From: Rhodanobacter sp. | Lineage (GTDB): Bacteria > Pseudomonadota > Gammaproteobacteria > Xanthomonadales > Rhodanobacteraceae | Direction: 5' to 3' | Assembly (NCBI GenBank): GCA_004322005.1 | Contig: SCRF01000120.1 | Location: 36,910-100,909 of the forward strand | DNA length: 64,000 nt | Part shown: positions 49,642-59,017 of the stretch, in pieces | Layout of the letters: each line of letters starts with the position of its first letter | How positions within the stretch are numbered: position 1 is the first letter of the stretch | Notes under the pieces: generated by a model | The model's input: the letters and a program-made list of their open reading frames with translations, nothing else | What the model was told of the DNA's origin: nothing | Database searches by the model: none | Program-made: the position numbers and the translations under genes

Positions 49642-51162
49642 ATGCAATCGACGGGTTTTGCGCATTGGCTGGTGGTGCTGGTGGAGGGGTTTGCCGCCGC
49701 CTCGCTGCTGGTGCTGGCGCTGTTGGTCGTGCTGCTGCTGGTCACCTGGGTGGTCGATCGCAACCAGACCGCCAACTCGGTGTTGCGCAACTTCCCGGTG
49801 GTCGGTCATTTCCGCTATGGCTTCCTGCGCCTGGGCGAGTTTTTCCGGCAATACCTGTTCGCCAGCGATCGCGAGGAGCTGCCGTTCAATCGGTCCGAAC
49901 GCGTATGGGTATATCGCGCCGCCAAGAATGCGGAAAACACCAACGCCTTCGGCTCCACCCGCGACCTGCGCGCGGAAGGCGTGCCGTTCTTCGTCAACGC
50001 CGCGTTTCCGGCGCTGGGCGACCATCATGTGCAGCCGAAGCCGCTGCGTATCGGCCCCTATGCGCGCGAGCCGTACGATCATGCCGCGTTCTTCAACATC
50101 TCGGCGATGAGCTTCGGCGCGCTGGGGGCGCCGGCGGTGCGCGCGCTGTCGATCGGCGCGGCGAGGGCCGGCATCTGGCTGGATACCGGCGAGGGCGGGC
50201 TGGCGCCGTATCACCTCGAAGGCGGCTGCGACATCGTGTTCGAGATCGGCACGGCCAAGTACGGTGTGCGCACTCCCGACGGCAGGCTCGACGACGACAA
50301 GCTCAAGGCGGTCTGCGCGCACCGGCAGGTGAAGATGGTCAGCATCAAGCTCGGCCAAGGCGCCAAGCCCGGCATGGGCGGCCTGCTGCCGGCGGCCAAG
50401 GTGACGCCGGAGATCGCCGCGATCAGGGGCATTCCGGCGGGGCAGGATTCGCAGAGTCCGAACCGGCATCTAGACATTGCCAACGTGCCGCAGCTGCTGG
50501 ACGCGATCGCGCACATTCGCGAGCTCACCGGCAAGCCGGTCGGCTTCAAGGCGGTGTTCGGCAGCATGGCGTGGATCGGGCAGCTGTGCGACGAGGTACG
50601 CCGGCGCGGTATCGAAAGCGCGCCGGATTTCATCATCGTCGACGGCTCCGAGGGCGGTACCGGTGCGGCGCCGCAGACGCTGATGGAGGGCGTCGGATTG
50701 CCGCTGCACGAGGCACTGCCCGAGCTGGTCAATACACTGATGACCCACGGCCTGCGCCAGCGCATCCGGGTGATCTGCTCGGGCAAGTGCATTACCGCCT
50801 ACGACGTGGCATGGGCGCTGTCGGTCGGTGCGGATTTCGTCAACTCCGCGCGCGGCTTCATGCTGGCGCTGGGCTGCATCCAGTCGCTGCAGTGCAACCG
50901 CAACACCTGTCCCACCGGCATCACCACGCAGAACCCCAAACTGCAGCGTGGGCTGGTGGTCGCCGACAAGAGCGAGAAGGTGTACCACTACGCGAAGAAC
51001 GTGATGCACGAGGTCGGCATCATCGCCCACAGCTGCGGCGTGGAGGATCCGCGCCAGCTCGACCGCAGCCACTGCCGGGTGGTCGGCGACGACGGCCTGT
51101 CGATTCCGCTGGAGAAACTGTTTCCCTATCCGCCAGCACCTGTGGAATCCCGCCCGTCGTAG
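49642..51162 (+). CDS. FMN-binding glutamate synthase family protein
   Basis: FFNISAMSFGALGAPAVRALS; NRHLDIANVPQLLD; DGSEGGTGAAPQTLM; CNRNTCPTGITTQ; stop TAG inside a REP element. Confidence 0.92.
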   Translation: MQSTGFAHWLVVLVEGFAAASLLVLALLVVLLLVTWVVDRNQTANSVLRNFPVVGHFRYGFLRLGEFFRQYLFASDREELPFNRSERVWVYRAAKNAENTNAFGSTRDLRAEGVPFFVNAAFPALGDHHVQPKPLRIGPYAREPYDHAAFFNISAMSFGALGAPAVRALSIGAARAGIWLDTGEGGLAPYHLEGGCDIVFEIGTAKYGVRTPDGRLDDDKLKAVCAHRQVKMVSIKLGQGAKPGMGGLLPAAKVTPEIAAIRGIPAGQDSQSPNRHLDIANVPQLLDAIAHIRELTGKPVGFKAVFGSMAWIGQLCDEVRRRGIESAPDFIIVDGSEGGTGAAPQTLMEGVGLPLHEALPELVNTLMTHGLRQRIRVICSGKCITAYDVAWALSVGADFVNSARGFMLALGCIQSLQCNRNTCPTGITTQNPKLQRGLVVADKSEKVYHYAKNVMHEVGIIAHSCGVEDPRQLDRSHCRVVGDDGLSIPLEKLFPYPPAPVESRPS

Positions 51163-51190
51163 GAGCGCACCCTGTGCGCGAAATGCTTTT
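51159..51190. repeat. solitary REP half-unit, type A
   Basis: gtaggagcgcaccctgtgcgcgaaatgctttt without inverted partner. Confidence 0.85.
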
Positions 51191-51199
51191 CGACGCCCC

Positions 51200-51271
51200 G
51201 TAGGAGCCCGCTCGCGGGCGATGCTTTTGCGAGTCCCGAAAGTAAAGCATCGCCCGCAAGCGGGCTCCTAC
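51200..51271. repeat. REP-like inverted pair, type C
   Basis: gtaggagcccgctcgcgggcgatgctttt...taaagcatcgcccgcaagcgggctcctac. Confidence 0.93.
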
Positions 51272-51981
51272 GGGGTGGTGGGCATCGGTTGCCAGTGTCC
51301 CGCCTGGCGGATCTGCAGTGGCCGGAAGCGTCGCTTGTAGTCCATCTTCGGATGGCCGTCGATCCAGAAGCCCAGGTACAGCCATGGCATGCCGCGGCGG
51401 CGTGCCAGCTCGACCTGTTGCAGGATCGCGTAGGTGCCGAGGCTGCGCGCAGTCTCGGCGGGGTCGTAGAAGGTGTACACCGCCGACAGGCCGTTGAGGC
51501 ACACGTCGGTGACCGCCACCGCGAGCAGGCGCCCGTCGTGGCGCAGTTCCAGGAACAGCGTGGGACTCCACGGCGCCGTCAGGAAGCGGCGGAAATCGCT
51601 GGCTTCGGCATCGTCCATGCCGCCGCCGGCATGGCGGCTCTGCAGGTAGCGTTCGTACAGGCCGTGACGTTCGAGGTTGTAGCCGGGGATCGATTCGCTG
51701 ATGGCGAGATCGGCGTTGCGCTTGAGGCAGCGTTTCTGCGCTCGGTCCGGCTGGAAGTTCCCCACATCGATGCGACAAGGCGTGCAGGCACGGCATTGCG
51801 GGCAGTTGGGGAAATACAGGTGGCCGCCGGCACGGCGAAAGCCGCGCTCCAGCGCCGGGCCGTAGAGCCGGTCAAGCCGTGGCGCGGCCGGGTCGATGAC
51901 CAGATTCTGCGCCGTGCGCCCGGCGTAATAGCCGCACGGGTGGGGCAGGGTCTGGAACAGCCGGACAGGTTCGGAGCGCAT
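51268..51981 (-). CDS. bpt: aspartate/glutamate leucyltransferase (arginyl-tRNA-protein transferase family)
   Basis: HPCGYYAGRTAQNLVIDP; HLYFPNCPQCRACTPCRIDV; YLGFWIDGHPKMDYKRRF. Confidence 0.94.
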   Translation of the reverse strand: MRSEPVRLFQTLPHPCGYYAGRTAQNLVIDPAAPRLDRLYGPALERGFRRAGGHLYFPNCPQCRACTPCRIDVGNFQPDRAQKRCLKRNADLAISESIPGYNLERHGLYERYLQSRHAGGGMDDAEASDFRRFLTAPWSPTLFLELRHDGRLLAVAVTDVCLNGLSAVYTFYDPAETARSLGTYAILQQVELARRRGMPWLYLGFWIDGHPKMDYKRRFRPLQIRQAGHWQPMPTTP

Positions 51982-52034
51982 GCCCCGATTCTATGCCCGG
52001 TCCGGGCCGCTGGCGCAACACCATCGAGCGACGG

Positions 52035-52427
52035 TCACACCACGTGCAGGTAACGCAGCACCACCATCGCGAACGCGGCAAGTACCGCCAGCAGCGCGAT
52101 GCGGCGCGCGCGCGCCACGGTGTGCTGGCGCCGAACGATCGGCGAGGGGTTGCGTGCGGCGGCGAGTTCGTCGCCGTGACGGACCAGCGGCTCGATGCCG
52201 ATCTCGCGCAGCAAGGCACGTGCCGCGGCGTAGTCGTCGGCGCGGCTGATCCACACCTGCGGCCAGCTGTCGCGATCGTCCCGTTGCTGCGTGTAGCTGA
52301 AACGCTGCCAGGTCGGACGGTTGTAGTTGGAACGATTGGTCACGGTGGTCTCGATGCCGTGCTCGGCCATCAGCGCGACCACGGTATCGATGTTTTCCTG
52401 ACGGGGCGAGGTATAGATCTGGCGCAT
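52035..52427 (-). CDS. DUF2007-like putative signal-transducing protein
   Basis: MRQIYTSPRQENIDTVVALMAEHGIETTVTNRSNY; C-terminal TM. Confidence 0.65.
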   Translation of the reverse strand: MRQIYTSPRQENIDTVVALMAEHGIETTVTNRSNYNRPTWQRFSYTQQRDDRDSWPQVWISRADDYAAARALLREIGIEPLVRHGDELAAARNPSPIVRRQHTVARARRIALLAVLAAFAMVVLRYLHVV

Positions 52428-52436
52428 GTGTGCAGT

Positions 52437-53303
52437 TTACTCGCCGCGCAGGCGGATCAAGCCTTCCTGCGCGGTGGATGCGATCAGCCGACCGTCGCGG
52501 CAGAAGATCTGCCCGCGTGCCAGGCCGCGGCCGCCCTGCGCGGTGGGGCTGTCGAACGAATACAGCAGCCATTCGTCCACGCGGAACGGTCGATGGAACC
52601 ACAGTGCGTGGTCGAGGCTGGCCATCTGCACGTTGTGGGTCATGTAGGAAATGCCGTGCGGCAAGGTGGCGGTGCCGATCAGGTGGAAGTCCGAGGCATA
52701 GGCCAGCAGCGCGCGATGCAGGATCGCCGAGTCGTTGATCGGCGCGGTGAGGCGAAACCAGATGTGCTGGATCGGCGGTCGCTTGACCGGGTGCAACTCG
52801 TCGCGCGGCCACACCTGGCGAAATTCGAACGGTCCGTCGAAACCCAGCCAGCGCTGCAGCTTCACCGGCAACCGCTCGAGTTCCTTCGGCTGCAGGTGGC
52901 GCATCGGCTCCAGATCGTCCGGCGAGGGCACGTCGGGCATCGAGGTCTGGTGTTCCACGCCCTGTTCCGGCAATTGGAACGAGACCGAGCCATTCAGGAT
53001 CGGCTGGCCATGCTGGATCGCCACCACCCGCCGCGACGAAAACGTGCCGCCGTCGCGGGCACGCTCCACGCTGTACACGATCGGCGCCTCGATGTCGCCG
53101 GCACGCAGGAAATAGGCATGCAGCGAATGCGCCTCGCGCGCCGGATCGACAGTCTGCTGCGCTGCCGCCAGCGCCTGGCCCAGCACCTGTCCGCCAAACA
53201 CGAAACGGGTGCCGATGTCGCGGCTCTGGCCGCGGAACAGGTTGTCTTCCAGCCGTTCGAGTTGCAGCAGCTCGACCAGTTCGGCGACGTGGGCTTCCCG
53301 CAT
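52437..53303 (-). CDS. tesB: acyl-CoA thioesterase II
   Basis: NLFRGQSRDIGTRFVFGGQVLGQALAAA; SLHAYFLRAGD; SLDHALWFHRPFR. Confidence 0.94.
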   Translation of the reverse strand: MREAHVAELVELLQLERLEDNLFRGQSRDIGTRFVFGGQVLGQALAAAQQTVDPAREAHSLHAYFLRAGDIEAPIVYSVERARDGGTFSSRRVVAIQHGQPILNGSVSFQLPEQGVEHQTSMPDVPSPDDLEPMRHLQPKELERLPVKLQRWLGFDGPFEFRQVWPRDELHPVKRPPIQHIWFRLTAPINDSAILHRALLAYASDFHLIGTATLPHGISYMTHNVQMASLDHALWFHRPFRVDEWLLYSFDSPTAQGGRGLARGQIFCRDGRLIASTAQEGLIRLRGE

Positions 53304-53388
53304 GCAGGTGTCCTTGAGGTGGTGTGGCCAGCTGACGATTATAGCGGTCCTTGCCGGCCGACCCCGGACCTCGATAGCCCCGATCTAC

Positions 53389-53465
53389 GTAGGAGCGCAC
53401 CCTGTGCGCGAAAGCTCTTTGCCGGTGCATGAACAAGAGCATTCGCGCACAGGGTGCGCTCCTAC
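53389..53465. repeat. REP-like inverted pair, type A
   Basis: gtaggagcgcaccctgtgcgcgaaagctctt...aagagcattcgcgcacagggtgcgctcctac. Confidence 0.95.
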
Positions 53466-54067
53466 CCGGTGCCGGGAGCCGGGTTGTTCGAGATGCCCCC
53501 TTGGTGACCGGCACCGATCCGCGTGAGGCCGCTCCCGTCCAGCACCGTGGCCCATGGGAACAGCGGGCCGGGATCGAGCTTGCGGTGGATTTCCAGCGCA
53601 GGATTGTCGCTGGCCGGCATCAGTACAGTGTCCAGATCCTCGTGGCCGGCGATCTGCTGCAGGTTCGGGAACTCCTGCCGCAGCCGGGCCAGCAATGCCC
53701 GCAGCGCGCTGGTCTGGGCGGCGGTGTAGGGCTCGGTCATCTGCTGGTGGTGCGAGTCCCACCAAAGCGGGTAACGTCCGCGGTTGACCAGCTCGATGCC
53801 GATCGATTGCCGGTTGTGGCCGCGCACATGGTTCGCGATGCGGGTACCGGGCACATAGCGGTAAACCGCACCGTCGCGGTCGATGTAGTAGTGGCCGCTG
53901 TTGCCGGTGCCGTGGTCGTAGAGCGGCTTTTCGCCGTATCTGCGGGCAGTGGCCAGATCCGGCAGCTCGGTGCAGTGGATCACCACCAGCGCGACGGTGC
54001 CGGCCGGGCGTTCGGGCAGGCGGCCGACGTAGGGCAGCGGCTGGTCGTGGATGGTCAGGAGGGGCAT
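53462..54067 (-). CDS. N-acetylmuramoyl-L-alanine amidase (AmpD-like)
   Basis: LVVIHCTELPDLATARRYGEKPLYDHGTGNSGHYYIDRDG; NRQSIGIELVNRG; IAGHEDLDT; stop TAG inside a REP element. Confidence 0.9.
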   Translation of the reverse strand: MPLLTIHDQPLPYVGRLPERPAGTVALVVIHCTELPDLATARRYGEKPLYDHGTGNSGHYYIDRDGAVYRYVPGTRIANHVRGHNRQSIGIELVNRGRYPLWWDSHHQQMTEPYTAAQTSALRALLARLRQEFPNLQQIAGHEDLDTVLMPASDNPALEIHRKLDPGPLFPWATVLDGSGLTRIGAGHQGGISNNPAPGTG

Positions 54068-54193
54068 CGGTTGGCAGGCTCCCTGCGTGCCTTGCTGAAA
54101 GGGCGGCCAGGCGCGAAGCAGCACACCAGGGGCCGGCCGGAAACGCCAGCTGTTAAGATACCCGACTTGTTCAAGCAGTTACATGGAGATGCC

Positions 54194-54721
54194 ATGCGCG
54201 GCCAGATCATACTTTCGCATGGCTCGGGCTCCGGTCCGGACGCCACCAAGGTCAGCATGCTGGCGGGGTTGGCCGAATCGCTGGGCTGGCGCACGCAGCG
54301 GCCGGACTATCGCGACGACGACTCGCGGGGCCTTGCCGGTTCGGTGGCGCCGCGCATTGCCCGCCTGCGCGCCACCATCGAGGAACTTGCCGCGCCGCCG
54401 TTGCTGGTGGGTTCGAGCATGGGCGCGTTCGTGTCCGGGCTGGTCTCGATGGATGTGCCGGTGGCGGGGCTACTGCTGCTGGCCACGCCGGTGGCGATTC
54501 CCGGTTATGCGCGGACGTTTGATCTCCGGTCCGGCGTGCCGACACTGCTGATCCACGGCTGGCGCGACGCGACCTGTCCGCTGGCCGGCGTGCAGGCATT
54601 CAGCGCGCAGCGCCGGCTGCCGTTGCTGGTGCTGGATGACGACCATCGGCTGGGCTCGAGCATCGACATGATTGCCGCCCAGTTGCGGCATATGCTCGAC
54701 CTGATGGCAAAGGCCGGATGA
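54194..54721 (+). CDS. alpha/beta hydrolase
   Basis: IILSHGSGSGPDATKVSMLAGL; LLVGSSMGAFVSGLVS nucleophile elbow. Confidence 0.85.
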   Translation: MRGQIILSHGSGSGPDATKVSMLAGLAESLGWRTQRPDYRDDDSRGLAGSVAPRIARLRATIEELAAPPLLVGSSMGAFVSGLVSMDVPVAGLLLLATPVAIPGYARTFDLRSGVPTLLIHGWRDATCPLAGVQAFSAQRRLPLLVLDDDHRLGSSIDMIAAQLRHMLDLMAKAG

Positions 54722-54761
54722 GCCCGCTCCCATCCGGCCTGCTTTCATCTGGCCCGCTCTC

Positions 54762-56948
54762 ATGAGCGTGTTCTTCGCCACCTGCCCGAAGGGGCTGGAA
54801 TACCTGCTGCGCGACGAACTGATCGCGCTCGGTGGCACTGACGTGCGCGAGGCGCTGGCCGGCGCGCATTTCTCCGGTTCGCTGGAAACCGGGTACCGGG
54901 CCTGCCTGTGGTCGCGCCTGGCCAGCCGCATCCTGCTGCCGCTGGCCGAGTTCGATGCGGCCGACGACGATGCGCTGTATCGCGGCGTGCAGGACATCGA
55001 CTGGAGCCGGCACCTGGCCGCGCATGCCACCTTCGCGGTGGATGCGGGCACCGCGATGAGCAAGCTGACCCACAGCCAGTTCGTCGGCCTGCGCACCAAG
55101 GATGCGGTGGTCGACCAGTTCCGCCAGCGCGATGGCAACCGCCCCGGCATCGACACCGACGAGCCGGACATCCGCATCAATGTGCGCCTGCGCCGCGATC
55201 GTGCCACCTTGTCGCTGGATCTGGCCGGCTCGCCGTTGCATCGCCGTGGCTGGCGCGAAGTGCAGGGCGAGGCGCCGCTGAAGGAGAACCTGGCCGCCGC
55301 GATGTTGCTGCGCGCGCGCTGGCCGGAAGTGTATGCCGCCGGCGGCGCGCTGCTCGATCCGATGTGCGGTTCGGGCACGCTGCTGATCGAGGGTGCATTG
55401 ATGGCGGCCGACGTGGCACCGGGCCTGCGTCGCGAGTATTTCGGTTTCCTCGGCTGGCAACAGCACGACATCGCGCTGTGGCGTGGCTTGCTGGACGAGG
55501 CGAAGCAACGCGCCGACACTGGCCTGCGCGGCCTGCGCAGCGTGTTCTTCGGCAGCGATGCCGATCCGCGCATGGTGCAGACGGCCAAGCGCAACGCGCA
55601 GGAGGCCGGCGTGGCCGGCTTCTTCACCCTGGACAAGCAGGACGTGGCGCATGCCGCACCGCCGCCAGGTATCGATTACGGCCTGGTCATCACCAATCCG
55701 CCGTACGGCGAACGGCTGGGCGAACGCGCCGAGATGCCGAAGCTGTATCGCCTGCTGGGCGATACGCTGCGGGCGCGTTTCAGCGGCTGGCGCGCCGCCG
55801 TGCTGGCCGGTGACGTGGAACTGGGTCGTGCCATGCAGTTGCACGCGGACAAGCGCTATGTGCTGTACAACGGCGCGCTGGAAACCATCCTGCTGACGTT
55901 CGACCTGGGCAAGCGTGACGAGGCGCCACGCGAACCGAAGCCCTTGTCGGCCGGCGCGCAGATGCTGAAGAACCGGCTCGAGAAGAACCTCAAGCACCTG
56001 CGCAAGCGGCTGACCCGCGAGGGCATCCATTGCTGGCGCGCCTACGATCAGGACCTGCCCGAATATGCTGCCGCGATCGATGTCTATGGCGACACCAGCG
56101 GCGAAGATCATCTGCATATCCAGGAATATCGTGCGCCGGCCGACGTGCCGGCCGACATCGCCCGCCTGCGCCTGCGCGAAATCGCACGCGTCGCCGGCGA
56201 AGTGCTCGGGGTGCCGCGCGAGCGGATCGCGATCAAGACCCGCGAACGCGGCAAGGGCGGTTCCAAGTACGGCCAGCTCGACCAGCGCAACGAGTTCATC
56301 GAGGTGGAGGAGGACGGCCTGAAATTCCTGGTCAACCTCACCGACTATCTGGATACCGGGCTGTTCCTCGACCACCGGCTGGTGCGCGCGAAAGTGCGCG
56401 AGCTGGCGGACGGGAAATGCTTCCTCAACCTGTTTGCCTACACCGCCACCGCCAGCGTGCACGCGGCGGCGGGCGGCGCGCTGGAGACCACCAGCGTGGA
56501 CCTGTCGGCCACCTATCTGGAGTGGGCCTCGCGCAATCTCGCGCTGAATGGCTTCAGCGGTGCCAGCCATCGCCTGATGCAGTTCGACGTGCCGGAATTC
56601 CTCGAACGCGACCGCGGGCATTACGGCCTGATTTTTGTCGACCCGCCCACGTTTTCCAATTCCAAGCGCGCCGACGACTTCGATGTGCAGCGCGATCATG
56701 TGAAACTGCTCGATGCCTGCAACGAGCGGCTGACCCGCGACGGGGTGATCGTGTTTTCCAACAACTTCCGCCGTTTCAAGCTCGATCATGAGGAACTGCA
56801 GCAACGTTTCGAGATCGAGGACTGGACCGCGCCAAGCATTCCGTTCGACTTCGCCCGCCGTGCCGATATCCACGGTTGCTGGCTGCTGCGCCGGCGTGCG
56901 GCGGACACGGGCGTGAATCCCTGGGATACGGCCCGCATCAAAAAGTGA
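54762..56948 (+). CDS. rlmKL: bifunctional 23S rRNA (guanine) methyltransferase RlmK/L
   Basis: THUMP region; LLDPMCGSGTLLIEGALMA; VITNPPYGERLG; LIFVDPPTFSNSKR. Confidence 0.96.
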   Translation: MSVFFATCPKGLEYLLRDELIALGGTDVREALAGAHFSGSLETGYRACLWSRLASRILLPLAEFDAADDDALYRGVQDIDWSRHLAAHATFAVDAGTAMSKLTHSQFVGLRTKDAVVDQFRQRDGNRPGIDTDEPDIRINVRLRRDRATLSLDLAGSPLHRRGWREVQGEAPLKENLAAAMLLRARWPEVYAAGGALLDPMCGSGTLLIEGALMAADVAPGLRREYFGFLGWQQHDIALWRGLLDEAKQRADTGLRGLRSVFFGSDADPRMVQTAKRNAQEAGVAGFFTLDKQDVAHAAPPPGIDYGLVITNPPYGERLGERAEMPKLYRLLGDTLRARFSGWRAAVLAGDVELGRAMQLHADKRYVLYNGALETILLTFDLGKRDEAPREPKPLSAGAQMLKNRLEKNLKHLRKRLTREGIHCWRAYDQDLPEYAAAIDVYGDTSGEDHLHIQEYRAPADVPADIARLRLREIARVAGEVLGVPRERIAIKTRERGKGGSKYGQLDQRNEFIEVEEDGLKFLVNLTDYLDTGLFLDHRLVRAKVRELADGKCFLNLFAYTATASVHAAAGGALETTSVDLSATYLEWASRNLALNGFSGASHRLMQFDVPEFLERDRGHYGLIFVDPPTFSNSKRADDFDVQRDHVKLLDACNERLTRDGVIVFSNNFRRFKLDHEELQQRFEIEDWTAPSIPFDFARRADIHGCWLLRRRAADTGVNPWDTARIKK

Positions 56949-57015
56949 ACGCTTCAGTTCACATTAAGCAGGGCAAGCCGAGCATAGGTGCCGTAGCACA
57001 AGAAGGAGAGACGTC

Positions 57016-57426
57016 ATGATCAATCGTTTCAGTAGTGCGAGCAAGCTGGCGGCTTTGAGCCTTGCCGTGGCGGCTGCAGTGGCCATGCCATTGAGCGCGT
57101 CGGCGCACGGTCATGGTTTTCGCGGCGGCCATTATTACGGTGGTCATGGCGGCTATTACGGTCGCGACCATGATGGCCACTGGAGCGGTGGGCGCTGGAT
57201 CGCCGGCGCTCTTGTGACGGGTGCGGTGATCGGCCTGGTCAGCGATGCCTTTCGGCCCGAACCGGAGTATTACGGCCCCCCGGTTGTCTACACCCGGCCG
57301 CGTACCGTGATCTACGAAGACGACCCGGTAGTGGTGCGTCGGCGCGTGATCGAGAGCCGCACGGTGTATGTGGATCCATACGATACGCGCTATATCCGCC
57401 GCTACGATGATGACGACGGCGACTGA
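57016..57426 (+). CDS. hypothetical secreted His/Gly/Tyr-rich protein
   Basis: Signal peptide ...AMPLSASA; HGHGFRGGHYYGGHGGYYGRDHDGHW; acidic tail DDDDGD. Confidence 0.75.
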   Translation: MINRFSSASKLAALSLAVAAAVAMPLSASAHGHGFRGGHYYGGHGGYYGRDHDGHWSGGRWIAGALVTGAVIGLVSDAFRPEPEYYGPPVVYTRPRTVIYEDDPVVVRRRVIESRTVYVDPYDTRYIRRYDDDDGD

Positions 57427-57444
57427 GCCTGCCCGGCAGGTTGC

Positions 57445-57502
57445 CGATCGTGCGCAAACAGCAGAGCCCGGCATGCCGGGCTCTGCTGTTTGCGCACGAT
57501 CG
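57445..57502. terminator. 58-bp perfect palindrome, possible bidirectional terminator
   Basis: cgatcgtgcgcaaacagcagagcccggca / tgccgggctctgctgtttgcgcacgatcg, exact reverse complements without spacer; contains AAACAGCAGAGCCCGGC...TGCTGTTT. Confidence 0.85.
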
Positions 57503-57766
57503 ATATCGTCGGCTTCATCGATGGGCGGGCACGCAGGGTCACCGTCGGTTCGGGTAATGCGCGTGCGGTGATGCAGTCCCGGCGGACGGCGTGTCGGCCA
57601 TGACCGGCGCCGGTAAGCGGAAGGTCCACTGCAAAGTTTCTGCCATCTTCATATCACAAGAAGTGAACGGTTGGGACGGCATGCTGGCAGACATGTTCTC
57701 GGATCACCCACGTTGCGTGAACCCCGCTACTTCAGACAGGTCCGCTACCGTGCGAGTGAGCACACG

Positions 57767-59017
57767 ATGACGGCCCGGCAAGCGTCCGCGCCGGCAAGCA
57801 CGGCAGCGCGATTCCGCCAGGTGCGCCAACGGACGTCGGAGCTGTGCGCCCACCTGAGTGCCGAGGATCTGCAGGTGCAGTCGATGCCCGACGCCAGTCC
57901 GGGCAAATGGCATCTGGCGCATACCAGCTGGTTTTTCGAGAAGTTCGTGCTTGGCCGCGATCCGGCGTATCGACCGCGCGACCCGGCATGGCATTACCTG
58001 TTCAACTCCTACTATCAGTCGGCCGGGCCGATCTATGCCAGGCCGCAGCGTGGGCTGCTGACCAGGCCGTCACTGGACGAAGTGCTCGGCTACCGGCGTT
58101 TCGTCGACGATGCAGTCAGCGAGTTGCTGGGCCGCGACGCGGTCCCGGAACTGGCCACGCTGGTCGAGCTGGGCCTGCAGCACGAGCAACAGCATCAGGA
58201 GTTGCTGCTGACCGACATCAAGCACGCGTTCTGGTGCAATCCCTTGCTGCCGACGTATCGCGAACCGATCGCCGCCGCGGCGGTTGCGAAAACGGTACCG
58301 CTGCGCTTTGTCGATGGCCGCGAAGGCATCGTCGAAATCGGCCACCGCGGCGCTGGCTTTGCGTTCGACAACGAAACCCCGCGGCACCGCACGCTGCTGC
58401 AGCCGCATGCCCTGGCCAACCGTCTGGTAACCAATGCCGAATATCTGGCGTTCGTGCGCGAAGGCGGGTATCGCGAGCCGGGCCTGTGGCTGTCCGACGG
58501 CTGGGCCATGGTGCAGCGCGAGGGTTGGCAGCATCCGCTGTACTGGCAGAGCGACCTGGACAGCGAGTTCACGCTTGCCGGCGTGCGTGCCATCGATCCG
58601 CATGAGCCGGTGTGTCACCTCAGCTATTACGAAGCCGAGGCATTCGCGCGCTGGGCCGGTGCCCGGTTGCCGACCGAGGCCGAATGGGAGTCGGCGGCAC
58701 AAGGCGCCGCGATCAGCGGCAACCTGCAGGACGAGCGGCGCTTTCATCCGGGCGCCGCCCCTGCCGGCGATGGCCTGCTGCAGTTGTATGGCGATGCATG
58801 GGAGTGGACCGCCTCGCCGTATGTCAGCTATCCGGGCTTTCATCCGCTGCCCGGCACGCTGGGTGAATACAATGGCAAGTTCATGTGTGGGCAATGGGTG
58901 TTGCGCGGCGGTTCCTGCGTCACGCCACGCGATCACCTGCGCGCCAGCTACCGCAACTTCTTTCCACCCCACGCCCGCTGGCAATTTGCCGGGCTACGAC
59001 TGGGACATGATCGATGA
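57767..59017 (+). CDS. egtB: ergothioneine biosynthesis protein EgtB (sulfoxide synthase)
   Basis: DinB_2 HLAHTSWFFEKFVL, LQHEQQHQELLLTDIKHAF; FGE-sulfatase-like C-terminus WVLRGGSCVTPRDHLRASYRNFFPPHARWQFAGLRL. Confidence 0.94.
   Translation: MTARQASAPASTAARFRQVRQRTSELCAHLSAEDLQVQSMPDASPGKWHLAHTSWFFEKFVLGRDPAYRPRDPAWHYLFNSYYQSAGPIYARPQRGLLTRPSLDEVLGYRRFVDDAVSELLGRDAVPELATLVELGLQHEQQHQELLLTDIKHAFWCNPLLPTYREPIAAAAVAKTVPLRFVDGREGIVEIGHRGAGFAFDNETPRHRTLLQPHALANRLVTNAEYLAFVREGGYREPGLWLSDGWAMVQREGWQHPLYWQSDLDSEFTLAGVRAIDPHEPVCHLSYYEAEAFARWAGARLPTEAEWESAAQGAAISGNLQDERRFHPGAAPAGDGLLQLYGDAWEWTASPYVSYPGFHPLPGTLGEYNGKFMCGQWVLRGGSCVTPRDHLRASYRNFFPPHARWQFAGLRLGHDR

Noticed and set aside
6559-53465. Regularly recurring GTAGGAGC repeats as a CRISPR-like array
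   Set aside because: Copies are dispersed over 47 kb as inverted pairs, without regular spacers or cas genes
54600-56873. 757-aa minus-strand ORF
   Set aside because: Antisense shadow of rlmKL
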